DNA from: Aphrophora alni
Taxonomy: Eukaryota; Arthropoda; Insecta; Hemiptera; Aphrophoridae
Assembly (NCBI GenBank): GCA_963513935.1
Contig: OY740768.1
Location: 73,880,877-73,944,876 of the forward strand
Reading direction: 5' to 3'
Length of the DNA stretch: 64,000 nt
Part shown: piece by piece, positions 37,000-49,081 of the stretch
Layout: the number at the start of each line of letters is the position of its first letter
Numbering within the stretch: the stretch's first letter is position 1
The notes under the pieces: model-generated
What the model saw: only the letters and a program-made list of their open reading frames with translations
The model's database searches: none
What the model was told of the DNA's origin: nothing
Program-made: the position numbers and the translations under genes

Positions 37000-38610
37000 G
37001 AAGGTTTTTTACTTACATTAAAGTGTAACTTTATAATTACCCAATTAATATATGTTATAGTATTATATGTGTAAATATAAAAGAGAGCACAGTGTAGTAT
37101 GCTTTATGGAAATCTTCTTACATTCATTCCTGTTGCATCTTAACAGGAACAGGAAAGTCTTTGAGGAAATTTGTCTTTTCACAGTGATCTTTAATGTTCA
37201 TAATATTATATTACTCTTAAATTCTAGAGTCATTTTATTCTTATTTTTAATTCTAGTTAAATTAATTGTGAAACGCACTTTGAAACAAAAGGGTTATATT
37301 TCAATTAATTGGATTTAACTGTAAGGAATATAAAATATAGCAAAGGTGCGATTTTAATATCTAGTTTACAATATATTGTTTTAATGATAATATACAAAAT
37401 AATTTAGTAAAATGAATTGTTAATACATCAAATCAAATAACCTAATTTCAAATATTATTAAATACTACAGTTAAAAAATAATGAACATATACATGTATCC
37501 CAATTATTCCTAAAGAGAGACTTAAAATTTAGTAATAGGGGTAAAAGAATTAAGAAGATAAACAGGACAAGAAAAATGTATTCATAAGGAAGTTATGAAT
37601 TTTAATGTTTTGTTTTAAAATTGTATTTATTCATATATATATTTAAAAATTAACGCTATAACAATAAAATTAGTTTTGCATTCTTAGAAGCAGGTTATCA
37701 TTTACACCCCTATTAATATACATTCTAAAAAATAATAAATTTGATTTTTTCTGTTTTTAGACTGAAATACAGCCAATCTTAATTCATACCTACAACATGA
37801 CTAGAATAATTTTGTAACATTGCCAGTCTATCCAATCAAGTTGGATCATTTGTGGTTTTTTCAACGATTATAAAATAATATCTACAATATATCAAATTTT
37901 TACGCGTGTAGTTTTTTTAAAATTACTTCACAATTTTTTACCGGTTTTTTTCTTTTTCTGTACCCCTATTATATTATAAATATATTAGTAGGATATTATA
38001 ATTTAATGTAAACTACAACATATGCCACAAGTAAATTCTTTATATATGATGTAGTAAAATATAATTTATAATGTCCTAAAATTAGCAAATTTTCATTTTG
38101 TAGTTTACGGTTCTTAATACAAACTCAAAAAAAAATTTTATTTAACAAAACACTAAAAATGTTTTATTGTTTTTATATCAACATTCTTAGAAAAACGTCG
38201 AGATGAGTGAGAAATTTAGACTTTATTTTTTGAGTTGGAAGGTAAATACCAAAAACAATCTGTAAATATCCACTTAATTGTCTATTTTGACATCGAACTA
38301 CTGAAATAATGTCTAAAAAGAACTATTTAAATTGCAGAAATTTCGAATTTATTACTTTTTTACGGAAATTCAAACGTTATTTATATTTTTTTCAAGAGTT
38401 TATAATATCATTTTTCATGTCATATTGTTGCACCTACCATGGTTATAAAGGTGAAAATTATTATCAACTAATGTGATCGAAAAACATTACTTTATAAAAA
38501 AAATGATCTTTGAAAACGTGTTATAAATTTAGGTTCCATCGAGTTATAACGAAAATTTTAGGCATAACGACCCTGACCTATATTAATAATAAAATCATTT
38601 CTCTTAAATC
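37000..38610. other. AT-rich DNA, nothing recognised
   Basis: The 83-codon ATG frame at 37067-37318 is hydrophobic and AT-driven with no recognisable domain. I do not support it as a gene. Confidence 0.5.
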
Positions 38611-38611
38611 T

Positions 38612-38637
38612 TATATATATATATATATATATATATA
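38612..38637. repeat. (TA)n microsatellite, short
   Basis: About 13 TA units. Confidence 0.95.
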
Positions 38638-38946
38638 ATAAATATGAAGAAATATATTACAACAAAACACCATTAATCTATTCTCGTGGTCGACAACAAA
38701 TCTGTTCTTAGTGTTGGCATTAACAAATAGCATTGCTTTTCCAAGCGCCATGATGTTATGACCCTGTCCTTGAAACAACAACTTTACCATAGTTCTTCAC
38801 CCAAACATTAATCTAATTTAAAATAATTCATAAATCAATGAGTAAAAAGTAATAATGTTTCTAAAATATTGTTTAAATTAATTAGTTTTAATGTATTAGA
38901 AAATTTGTATCTGCCTTAAGGACTGAATTACGTCCAAATACAATAA

Positions 38947-39119
38947 AACACATTTATTAATTTTTGCACTGATAGCTTTGAAATACCGTCAGTATTTCAT
39001 CTGATACCAAATGAAACCAATGACTTAGGAGTAACCGTTGTTTTTATTGATTTTGAAAGAATATACAGAACCATGAGAGATGAAAATAAAACTCGAACAC
39101 AAGATCTCGATGGTAAGTA
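38947..39119 (+). mobile_element. Reverse-transcriptase-like scrap (LINE palm A box)
   Basis: A 57-codon stop-free frame contains NETNDLGVTVVFIDFERIYR then TMRDEN. This resembles RT motif A of RTE- and CR1-like LINEs (FIDFxKAFDSVxRxxL). The second catalytic box (YADD) and the GVRQG motif are not recognisable downstream, so the assignment rests on one motif. The frame ends in CTCGATG followed by GTAAGT, a donor-like word that may be coincidental. A further GC-balanced patch at 39380-39530 (with RRLRKEVAELTSEKNHG) is unidentified. Confidence 0.4.
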
Positions 39120-39129
39120 GACAAATCAA

Positions 39130-40135
39130 AAAGGGCTAGTAAGAATAAAGATCTGAAATCTTTAAAAATTATAAAAGATGAAGTGGTGACTGTATAGGTC
39201 AGAGCTACTCAATAGTTGAACCCTGGATGACAAAAATTCTTGTCGAGATTAATTACTATATTAACTTGTTTTTGTCAGGACATGGTTATCTTTTCATAAT
39301 ATATAAAATAGTTCCATTATACTGCGAATATTGCGAAAATGAACATGTTGATGTATACAACCCTTTTTTCATGTGGATTAGATGGAAAATAGAAGTCGGA
39401 GACTAAGAAAAGAAGTGGCTGAGTTAACATCAGAAAAAAATCATGGAGTGTCAATTGGCAACAATGGAGCTTGGGATTAAATCGCTATGTTTTAGTTCTG
39501 CAAGGAAGGGAGAGAAGCGCAAGCGAAATAATTTCCTAGATTTGTAGTAGGCCTATAAAGTAATTTCAACCTTGTTCTTGAATAGTGTGTTAGGCCAGTT
39601 TAGAGTGAAAAATTTGATTAAAATACGTGTTGAGAAATTGGTGCAATAAATTAATAAATATTTGAAGAGAAAAGAAACAATCAATGATACAAAATCCATA
39701 AAAAAATATGTAATTCCACTACCATTTTTAGCCTCTATCGTGACAATTTACAAGTTAAAACCTTTGAAGTTGGGTCGCTTTAATTTGTACATGACTGTTA
39801 GTCGAAGAATTCATTATCTGATGACAAAAAAATATATATTTTAATTTAATACGTCTTTTATTTAGTTAAGTAAAAATTATTATATGAAATTTATTGCAAA
39901 TAGAAATACAGATTAACAAATAGGACAAATAAAATGGTGATAATTTCTTTTACCTTACTTTTAAAGAAAACTAATTGTTCATTTTTAGTAAAACAAGTGT
40001 AAATGTTCATATTTAAACTAGAGTTGCTCTCAAAATGCTATCCAAATTTCAATAATTATTTATTGAAAAATAAATATTGTTTAAAGAGCTAATGAAATAC
40101 TCTGTCTTCCCTCTTCAATTATGTTTAAATAAATT
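39130..40135. other. AT-rich DNA, nothing certain
   Basis: The 60-codon frame at 39662-39844 has no recognisable domain. One TAGGCCTA palindrome occurs at 39548-39555. Confidence 0.4.
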
Positions 40136-40139
40136 AATT

Positions 40140-40330
40140 TTATAAATTGGAAAACACTCACTTATTATTTCCAAGTGTCATTAATTAATTATTTCCAATA
40201 CTTTAGGATTGAAGTACGTACTTAAACACAATGTTCGTTCCAAATCATTCCAGAACCGACAACTAAAATTACCATCATTAATTTGTTTTAAATGTTCAAT
40301 CAAAATATCTAAAATATTATTGAAATATTT
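40140..40330 (+). repeat. Dispersed repeat family, copy 1
   Basis: Shares an ordered series of words with 59045-59240 and 63440-63540: TTATTATTTCCAA, then TTAATTATTTCC, then ATACTTTAGGATTGAAGTAC, then TTCCAAATCATTCCAGAACC. The family is otherwise unknown. Confidence 0.6.
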
Positions 40331-40332
40331 GA

Positions 40333-40752
40333 CTAGATGTATACAAATAAAATTACAAAGGTTATATTGAAAGAAACTTTTAATGTACTATTCCTTAACA
40401 TTATGTATCTCAGTTTAAATATAGAAAAACCGTCAAGCTGATATAACACCCAGAAACAAAGTTGCCAAGAAAATGGAGATATTGAATACACCTTCATAAT
40501 TATAAAGAAAACACGACAGGTGAGTAGTAAGGCCAATGCGATCGAGACTCTTTTATTTGACTCCTGCGGTGTGAGCGGTATACGGCAAAAAATATAACAA
40601 ATACTATATAGTATATAGTATACAACCTGGAGGGCGTATTTCTCAAATTCATCTTGAATATAAACTAACTCAGTTTTTACATCTGATAACAGTCTTATTT
40701 GACCAAACACAAGGTTTCTGTGATATGTTATGGTTCCATGTAGTTTTTGTTA
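40333..40752 (-). other. 140-codon hydrophobic open frame, possible exon
   Basis: On the minus strand a frame of about 140 codons is open from 40752 and ends at a stop near 40333. No ATG lies near its beginning, so any reading as a gene requires it to be an exon; ATATCACAG near 40724 could be an acceptor. The peptide begins with a polar part (IRLLSDVKTELVYIQDEFEK). It continues with hydrophobic segments (VVYYILYSICYIFCRI, IALALLLTCRVFFIIMKVY, and LKVSFNITFVILFVYI at the C-terminus) separated by short basic loops, so it would be a membrane protein. It resembles insect chemoreceptors only in general character; no family motif is visible. It is longer than expected by chance, but AT-rich hydrophobic frames do arise. 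Confidence 0.25.
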
Positions 40753-40759
40753 TTTCACA

Positions 40760-42095
40760 AAATGAAAATATACCAGAAATGCTTCCAACAATAACGGCCC
40801 GCTAAGAGAAATATATCCAGTTCTAAGTAGACTAATTTGAAAGTAAATGGAGATTCAAATCTGACAGATTATATATTTCCAATTTGTAGGTACTGTTTTA
40901 ACTAAGCTCGTGTTGTCAAAAATTAATTATTACAATAGTTCTCGTATTTTACCTTCCTGATTAATGATGTTGATAACTTTCACATAAAGTAAGATACTGA
41001 TTTATTCTTGGGATGTTACTATAATTAGTTTGTGTGCAGCTCATTAACTTAGAATGATTAAACTTTAAAAATGTAGATAAATTTCTTGTTGTTAATATTA
41101 ACAACATTTTTCATCTGTAGATTTCAACAAACAATATATTTTTATTTTAAATGAATAAAAATCTACAATGAAACAAATTGATTTTAGGTTTCTCTCTTGT
41201 AATGTCAATTGACGTACCAATAAATGATAGAGACAAAGTCATCACGTTTTATGTACCTAATTTACAAATCCTTACTATTCCACGCTAATTCCACATTTAC
41301 AAGAAGAAATTGTTGTTTTCCACAACTATTTATTATTTTAGAAAATAAATTGCATTTAACAGAAATAGAAAATGGATAAAATTGAAATACAACTTACCGT
41401 AAATGTTCAAAATTAACTCAATGTAAATCCGTCTCAGCTATGTAAATACATTTTTTATAAATTATTGGATATTATTTTTTCGGCACAAGCTTGAATTATT
41501 GACCATTAACATCAGGAGGAGTATTTATGAAAATGTTTAGCCTCATGTTTACGTGCATATTGTGAAATGTTTGTTGTTTAAAAAAATGTTTTTATTTTAG
41601 GAACAACCTCAAGGGAGTGAATATTTAACGTTTAAATTAAGACGAGACTACATCTTGAAGTTTTTTTTAATGGAAGGTACCCGGTGGAATATTCAGGTAT
41701 AATTGGTATTTATTATATGTATATGTATATTTTTTATTTACCGTACAGCTTTTCATATTTAGTATTATTTTTATTGAAAATAAATGCAGTAAAAAAAAGA
41801 GAGATATTTAGGTATTAAAAATTATCTTTCAGAAAGATGTATTGAATTTTGAATTCCTGCAACGGGAACAACGATAAATATAACAACATACACGAAATAA
41901 AAGCAAACATAAAATCTAAACATAACATTTTAGATATTAATGGAAATAATAATGTTTAATGGAAACAGCTTCTAGCTGCTTAGCTTTACCGGATATCGTA
42001 CTTTGATTTCAGATAATGTGAAACAATTTATGCAATGTATCATAACAATTAATTGTAACTTGAGTTTTTATTTTTGAAACGGAATGAAATTTTTT
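40760..42095. other. AT-rich DNA with a 20-bp palindrome
   Basis: A perfect 20-bp palindrome, TGTTGTTAATATTAACAACA, lies at 41087-41106. Otherwise no feature supported. Confidence 0.6.
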
Positions 42096-42099
42096 CCTA

Positions 42100-42175
42100 C
42101 CAACCTGCGGGCCTCCGTAGCTCGCGGTCCCCCCGCCCTGATTACAATGCGGCCCCAGCAGTTACGCCACAGGTA
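42100..42175. other. GC-rich island, likely end of an unidentified repeat
   Basis: About 70 bases of more than 60% G+C (CTGCGGGCCTCCGTAGCTCG, then a C-rich run, then CAATGCGGCCCCAGCAGTT) in DNA that is otherwise below 30%. On the minus strand it begins GTGGCGTAACTGCTGGGGC, reminiscent of conserved starts of some interspersed repeats. The adjacent minus-strand frame, 42320 to 42200, is open and includes TKKPRRTSSSQTWTKWTLPA. The whole of 42100-42330 may therefore be one element fragment. Confidence 0.35.
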
Positions 42176-42179
42176 TCAA

Positions 42180-43090
42180 TACATACCTCCGCACTAGTTG
42201 AAACTAGTTGTCTGCTTTGTTTTGTTTACAGCTAAACTAAGCGTATCTTCAAAAGTTAGATTTATATGGCATGGTTTTGAGGCAGGCAATGTCCATTTTG
42301 TCCATGTTTGGCTGCTGGAGGTCCTTCGTGGCTTCTTAGTTGTCCTGCACCAATCGTTCTTCAATGTAGGGTGTAGTTTGCTGTTGCTTGTCTGTCATTT
42401 GGCATATAAATGTAATTTATTGTCAAAAATCGTCGTTTTATAAGGGGTGTTTGTGTTAGTTGTTTCAATTTATTCCAACATGAAATGGACTGGTCTTTTA
42501 AGAATGTGTTGTAGAACATCTTTTTTGTACATCCATAAAACACTTATAATATTTTTTAAGCAGTGACACAATTAATAACATTTATTACATACTACGTTTA
42601 TGCAAATTCTATGTAATATTTGCTTTCTATTATTGCTGATGTTATTAAATACAATAATATTTCAATACAAATGTAACCTATTATGATTTTTATTAATTTT
42701 GAGCAAAGATAGTTATGAGTACCTTAAGAGTTAAACTATTATGTAATGCATGCTTATAAATAAATAAAAATAAAAGAAGCTTAATTTTAAACGAAAGAAA
42801 GTATAATCACAAAAGTTTAACGTCAGATGCTAGCTGAAGCTCCTAATAGTGTCTTAAAATATACACAACCCCCAAAATAGGGAATTGCTTTAACATAGAA
42901 CTGTATCTTTTTGATACTCTTAGAACAAACACACTACAATTTATTGGGAATCAGATTTTATATTTTATATTTATACTCACCACAAGATAGTCATAAGTAT
43001 TCAGAATTGTGGAATATATTACCTAAATAAATCAAAACTAACTATTGTAGCGATCTTAGAAAAATTGACGCATACATCTTTAAAAAAAGA
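42180..43090. other. Mixed DNA, no supported gene
   Basis: The 81-codon plus-strand frame at 42198-42443, whose N-terminus looks like a signal peptide, starts with TTG and runs opposite to the more coding-like minus-strand frame. I do not support it. Confidence 0.4.
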
Positions 43091-43356
43091 ACATCAATTT
43101 GAACATTCCACTAGTACAAGCAGTGTCGCCTCACCCTATCTGGCGGGCTTTATACAAACCACGGCACAGCTGTTTCAAGATAAAGGATCTACAACCAGTA
43201 GCCCAACCTGCGAGACCTGGACTTGACATTAAGCTACTATATGTCATCCGTATCTGTCATGCTTATCAGTTTTTCATGTGCGTGTTAAAAGCTTGAAATG
43301 TTAAAAGTTGTTCTTTAAAAAAATAGAGGAAATGCATTAGAATGATAAATGATGTT

Positions 43357-43478
43357 CTACATGTCGACAGGCTTCTTCCCTTGTTCCATTTCCAATGAGG
43401 CCCGGACGGAAACTTCATTTCCACTAAACCAATCTTGAACTGGCCCAACAACTGGGGAAATAGCATCGCCTACCCAGT
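43357..43478 (-). other. Exon-like open frame with splice acceptor
   Basis: On the minus strand a good acceptor (CTTAATTTTTAG) is followed at 43478 by a GC-balanced frame. It reads WVGDAISPVVGPVQDWFSGN, then EVSVRASLEMEQGKKPVDM, and stops at TAG (43359-43357); a GT just before the stop could serve as donor. The codon use, acidic/aromatic composition and acceptor make this one of the more exon-like pieces of the window. A second GC-balanced minus-strand open piece follows at about 43235-43110 (with PGLAGWATGCRSFILKQLC). I do not recognise either, and no start codon or further exon was found. Confidence 0.35.
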
Positions 43479-43489
43479 CTAAAAATTAA

Positions 43490-43852
43490 GACGACCATAA
43501 ATCGACCACGAATGTGCAATATTAACCTAAAAATAAAAAAGAAACCAAAGTAGCTATGTATAGATAATTCTAAATCAGAAAAAGGAACTCAAAACTCTTT
43601 TTGAATCATGTGTTTAAAAAAAAACTGTCTATTCATTTGTAATTTTGTAACTTGTGTAATTTGTAATTGGATGAGATAGCTAGCATTTTTTAACCCTACG
43701 ACCCCAAACGGGTTATTTCAAAATTTAATAATTTTTTTGGTGAGACGTTTCAAATATTTAAATTCTTTTATTACAATTTCTTAAATTCTTTATTAATAAT
43801 TTTTCACTTAAATTCTTGAATTATTATAAAAGTTGGCCAACAAAACAAAAAC

Positions 43853-43854
<2 letters not shown>
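43490..43854. other. AT-rich flank, nothing recognised
   Basis: No feature supported. Confidence 0.5.

Positions 43855-43904
<50 letters not shown>
43855..43904. repeat. (AT)n microsatellite
   Basis: About 25 uninterrupted AT units. Confidence 0.97.
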
Positions 43905-43908
<4 letters not shown>

Positions 43909-44644
43909 GATATCATTGTCAATTATATGTAATCTTACAAATATTAAAACATGTTATATGTAAAACAAAAATAATTACTGCAAATTTGATTAGGTTTATA
44001 TTTATTTATACAAAAGAGGAGGGTTTGTTTATTTTTTTTGGGGGAGGGACTTTTTTTTAATTTCAAGTTAATATTTTCTAATATGCAATTTTTTTCTTAA
44101 GGGAGCATCATTTTCTTCTTTTTCACTTACGGGCATATAATTAAAAACATTCAAACAAAAATATGTTTGACATTTTGTTCTAATAAACTATTGATGTAGA
44201 AGTTGAATATATGTATTTGATGTTTTTTCTTGTAAATGGTTCACTCAGTTTGTTTGAAGTCAGACATTAAGGTAAGAGCAACCTTGCATAAATAATCACT
44301 GATATGTGCCATCTGTAATCGGTCACTCACGCGCCTCCATCATCTCGCTTAAGGTGGCACACTATTGTAAGAGACTTCAAAAAGTGACAATGGAATAAAA
44401 TCCACTGTCATTGAAATAAAACACGTCACGGCGGATGTTCTCTTCTCATAAAGCATAGATAAAGACTAACTGATCCTCTGAAAGGAAAAATACAAAATAA
44501 CCATGTGACCTATACTACTAGGAATTGAGCAAGCAAAAATAATTTTATAATATTCTTGTAAAGTGTATCTAATAGGTTAAGAAACGGGTTAATTGAATAG
44601 AAATGTACTTCGGTTTCGTTCACATGTTGTGCAATATTTAAGAA

Positions 44645-44770
44645 ATGAGGAACGTTGTTGCTGCGTTAGTAAGAACACACGCTTATCTTGCGAAAGTTGG
44701 AACTGGTGATCTGTCAAAGTTTACCAAGATGGTTCAGCCCGTTGTTGGGGTTTCATTTGTTAGATTTTAA
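44645..44770 (+). CDS. Small 41-residue ATG frame, unverified
   Basis: ATG at 44645 to TAA at 44768-44770, with GC-balanced codons unlike its neighbours. The product would begin MRNVVAALVRTHAYLAKVG and continue TGDLSKFTKMVQPVV. It has no signal peptide and no recognisable domain. It may be a small peptide gene, a piece of a decayed element, or chance. The only support is the contrast in composition and a canonical start. Confidence 0.15.
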   Translation: MRNVVAALVRTHAYLAKVGTGDLSKFTKMVQPVVGVSFVRF

Positions 44771-44791
44771 GCCACTCCTCTGTCTTTATTA

Positions 44792-44795
<4 letters not shown>

Positions 44796-44849
<54 letters not shown>
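44796..44849. repeat. (TA)n microsatellite
   Basis: About 27 TA units. Confidence 0.97.
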
Positions 44850-44852
<3 letters not shown>

Positions 44853-45402
44853 TCTTTACATATTAAGATGTTCACAATTTGTTAGCAAATAAATTAAAAA
44901 CCTGTTTGAATAAAAATGAAAACCTATGAAATGATTATTACACTATGTGTAAAAAATATATTTAATTATTAAACAGATATTTGTTTTGTTTTTGTTATTT
45001 ATTTATTTTCTCACATATAAGTAGTATAAAGAAAGTTATGTGATAGTTCGAAAAGTCTATGTCGACGTTTTTTGAGGATATAATTCATTTTGAAACCCCC
45101 TAAGTCCAAAATGATGATTAAGGATCCTCTGTAACTGCATTATGTGGAGTGCTCAAATACAAAAGCATGAACAGATTTTAATCAAACTTACTATTTGGGC
45201 CAATATTAGCCATAATTTGGGACATTAAAGTTTTTTAATGACTTAAAATATGCAAGTAACAGCCATAAGAAAAACTATGATTTACTCAAAATCGGATCTA
45301 ACGATGTTTAATAAATTTTGTTTAGCGTAGCCTCTAAAGACTCTAAAAAGGTATATGTCACTATTTCTCCAAAATTACAAACTCTTGAACTATCGGTAAA
45401 AT

Positions 45403-45427
45403 TTATATATATATATATATATATATT
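45403..45427. repeat. (TA)n microsatellite, short
   Basis: About 12 TA units. Confidence 0.95.
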
Positions 45428-45429
45428 TT

Positions 45430-47779
45430 AAAAAATATTAAAAAGAATAAAAAATAGACCAAGGCTATTGTGAAATACTTAATTTCTCCATATCAGCTCA
45501 AACAATTCTGTTCACACTTTATTTTTTTTTAATGTTTATCGAAAACCGTGTCCCAAATCGCAAGTGAAAAAATATCACGATTTAGCAATAACTGGCAAAA
45601 ACACAAAATGAATCTTGAACACCATCATTAAAAGTTCTATTCTAATGGAATACGATTTACGTAGAGGACATATTTATGTCACAAGCAAAATATGTTTCGA
45701 TCCTTATTTATAGCATATATTGAATGAAAGGCTTGTTCATAGTCGCTTATAACTTTTTGTTTCGTAATTGACTAAACTAAACTAAAATACCTAACTAAGT
45801 TTGAGTTCGTTTAAATTTAGTTTAGAGGATTGACGAGTGAGAATATTTGTTAAAATTTTATTTTTATTAAATAAAAAAATATTTTTTTTGAAAAATGAAA
45901 ATATTGTGTATAATATTTGAAAAATATTTAAAAAAAACATGGTAGCAGTTTTTAAGATTTTGAATTTATTTAACATTACTTACACATTTCCATTTTATTT
46001 ACTTTATAAAGACTTTATATTATAAGAGTTTTATTTACTTGTGCCTATAATTGATTATAGCTCATATAAAATTAATAAAGTTTAAAGCATCCGAGTCCAT
46101 TCCTTTTAAACTGTTGTGTTCATGAAGTTCGTTATTTCAAAACAATACGCAAAATCAAAACGACAAAAATTATTTAAAGTGTTTTTTGGGGTTTCAAAAG
46201 TTTCGGTTTAGGGACAAAATATTACAGTGGAAGTTATTTAAATATATAAATCAATTGTATATTTTCAATAACTTAGCTATTCATTCCGCTTATTAAATAT
46301 TTTAATGAAAGTAAAATTATACATTTTATACCGGTAACGAAATGTATATTTCTGTAAATAACATTCAGTTCTTTAAACTGTGCTATACCCAACGGTAGCT
46401 AATACGCAAAAAATTCAAAATTAACAAAAAAAGAATATATCTATCTACGACAAAGGACAGACGAAAATCAATAATAAAATATTTTTAAGTTTAGATGCCT
46501 TGAAACGGATATAGGTACCTTATCCAACACATAACTCCGTTATACAACATATTATATATTGGAAAGTCAGTCTGTTTGCTGTTTAACATGGTGAACACTA
46601 GAGCCCATTACTTGGCATCAATTAAAATATTTAAAATATAAGGAATAAAAAAAAACTCACATATTGTTAAAGATCCGCCTGCGTTTAATGTTATAATTTC
46701 ATTAAATCTTATATCCATAAATTTAAATTAAGCCTATATATAAATTCCAATTACATATAAATATTTATTGTATATAAATTATTACTAATGTTTTGTAATT
46801 CATAAAAATACAGTGATTTAAATTTTATTAGTCTACTAATTTATTACGTCATTTCTAAATCAGCCTATCATTAATAAGATATATGAAAAAATAATAATAA
46901 TTCTGTAGTAATGTAAGGTTACTACTAAAATAAAAAGTTTACGTTCTACATCAAAAAAAATTTCAGTACGGTAGAAATGTTTTATTTCTTTAATGTTATT
47001 ATGTAGAACATACGAGAATATATTTAACAGAATATTATACGAGAATATTATAAAGAATAACTAACTTAAAGTGAAATTAAATTAACTCACTTTCATTTAT
47101 AATTTGAGTTTGTTTAAGATGTTATAGAAGAAATTATTTTTCTTTAAAAGACTGAAACGTACTCAACTTATTATATTTATAATAAATTTAAATTAATTAC
47201 TGATAAAAGGGAACGTGTTGTGTTCAAGTCTTATTTATTAAGTTCAATTTGAAAGAGCAATTTACACAACAAAGAAAGACTTTTAGAGCATTTTTATTAT
47301 ACACCAAAACGTGGATGCAATATTATTTTAATTTAAATTAAAAATAGTAAAAAGTGTTAGATAAAATATATGTAAGATTTTTATTTTAAAATACAGTTAT
47401 ATTTCTTGTTGTTTAAATTTCCCTCAGTTAGAGATGTATGCAATAAGTAGTAATATGGAAGTTTTAAATTGTCACACTACCTACGATAAGAATGTGTTAT
47501 TGTTGGTCCTAGAATTTCTTTAAATATGAAATAATGATTTTCTAAATGAACGAAACAAAATCATTGCACTAACACTCACATACGAAATCGTTGCACACAC
47601 CAAAAGCAATTATCGTTATTATATTTCCAAAAATATATCTCTAATACTTTAGGACAAAGGTGTACATATATTATGTTGATCATTTGAGTATTTCCCCTTT
47701 GAATTGTTACATTTTTTATAAATTTTCACCTATATGGATGACTCGTATAAAAAGGGCTACAACAGTTTACACTAAATTA

Positions 47780-47780
<1 letters not shown>
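45430..47780. other. AT-rich DNA, nothing recognised
   Basis: No coding frame, RNA gene or repeat family that I can support. Confidence 0.5.

Positions 47781-47820
<40 letters not shown>
47781..47820. repeat. (TA)n microsatellite
   Basis: About 19 TA units, about 200 bp upstream of the Penelope-like element. Confidence 0.97.
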
Positions 47821-47821
<1 letters not shown>

Positions 47822-48412
47822 GTAACTCAATATACTTAACACCGTTTTGCGGGCTTTTTTTATTATTTTTCACATGTAGTTTAAAAATGAAACACCTCTA
47901 GAACACTCTAATAGCTTCAGTGACAAAACTAACGACTTTCATTCCACAATAATAAAAAATTCAATATTTTAAACATTGACATTGCCTAATATACACACGA
48001 ATAGTGTTAAATGATCAAACCAACCGCCCTAATTTTTTGAGTTTTCCTTAATTTGCACAAAATAAACCAACCATTAAAACCAATCGTAAATTTCACGAAT
48101 GAATAATATTACATAACTGAAAAATTCTTAGAATATTGGCTATCCTTAAAAAAGAAGTCAAGTTTACAAAAAACCACAATAAAAACAGCTTGAACTTAAT
48201 CACCAAATTAGACAATATATCTATATGAAACGGTCAAGAACTTCTTTTATTTGGTATAATTGATCTGTATACAAAGGTCCCCGTAAAAGACAATATTGAT
48301 ATTCTATGGAAAAAATTCAACTATCGCAGCAATTTTTGAAAAGAAACGATACAAAAACTGATCGATCTAATATTGATTTCCATAGTCTCAAAATATTTTA
48401 CTTCCAACAACA

Positions 48413-48509
48413 AAACCGTATAGAAAAGGCCTAGACATAGGTTCCCGCTTCTCTGGTTTTGAATGGAAATACACATACACACACAATTATTATCTAATAA
48501 ACATGTTTT
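48413..48509 (+). repeat. Inverted repeat arm 1 (inside the RT domain)
   Basis: This arm covers the GLxMGSPLS box region of the Penelope-like element. It is the source of the reverse-complement copy at 49109-49205. The two differ at only a few positions (CC versus AA near 48431, one C/T near 48493, one near the outer end). Confidence 0.93.
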
Positions 48510-49081
48510 GTGATAAATATATTTCCACGATATTTGGATAATATTGTTTGTTTTTTCCAAAGATACCGTAAGTCTCATCAGCAAAAAAACAAACTTCAAT
48601 AACAATGTCCACCCTCATTCGAATTGACTACAGAAATTGAAAACAACAATAGTGTAATCATTCTAGGCCTAACTATCACAGAAATAGAAGAAAAATTCAT
48701 CTGTAATCTACAGGAAACCTGCAACACGATTAGAAAACACTTTCTAATATGAATTTTCGAAAAAACTACCGGCATACAATACTAGCTATCAACATAGCGA
48801 TGAACTACGAAGACTTCAACCGAGATAGATCAACCATAAAACATATTACATTATCTAATGGATGCAATTCCCCGATAATAGACGATTTATTGAATTATTG
48901 AACAAATATAGGAAGCAAACTAACAAACCTAAACCCACAAACGACAAACTTTATTATTCTACGAAATACAATCACAGGCTCGGACGGCGTATCATCCCTT
49001 CTCAAACGACCTAAGTAATGTCCTTAACGATAGACCTGCTAACAACAAATTTTCAAATATTTAAATATACAAACTCACTAG

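Noticed and set aside
37067..37318. 83-codon hydrophobic ATG frame
   Set aside because: AT-driven Leu/Ile/Phe composition, no domain, length within chance expectation.
42198..42443. Frame with signal-peptide-like N-terminus (MKLVVCFVLF...)
   Set aside because: It begins with TTG, not ATG, and lies antisense to a more coding-like frame next to a GC-rich repeat-like island.
48321..48605. 94-codon minus-strand frame
   Set aside because: Antisense shadow of the Penelope-like RT; shares peptide with 49136-49393 only because of the inverted repeat.
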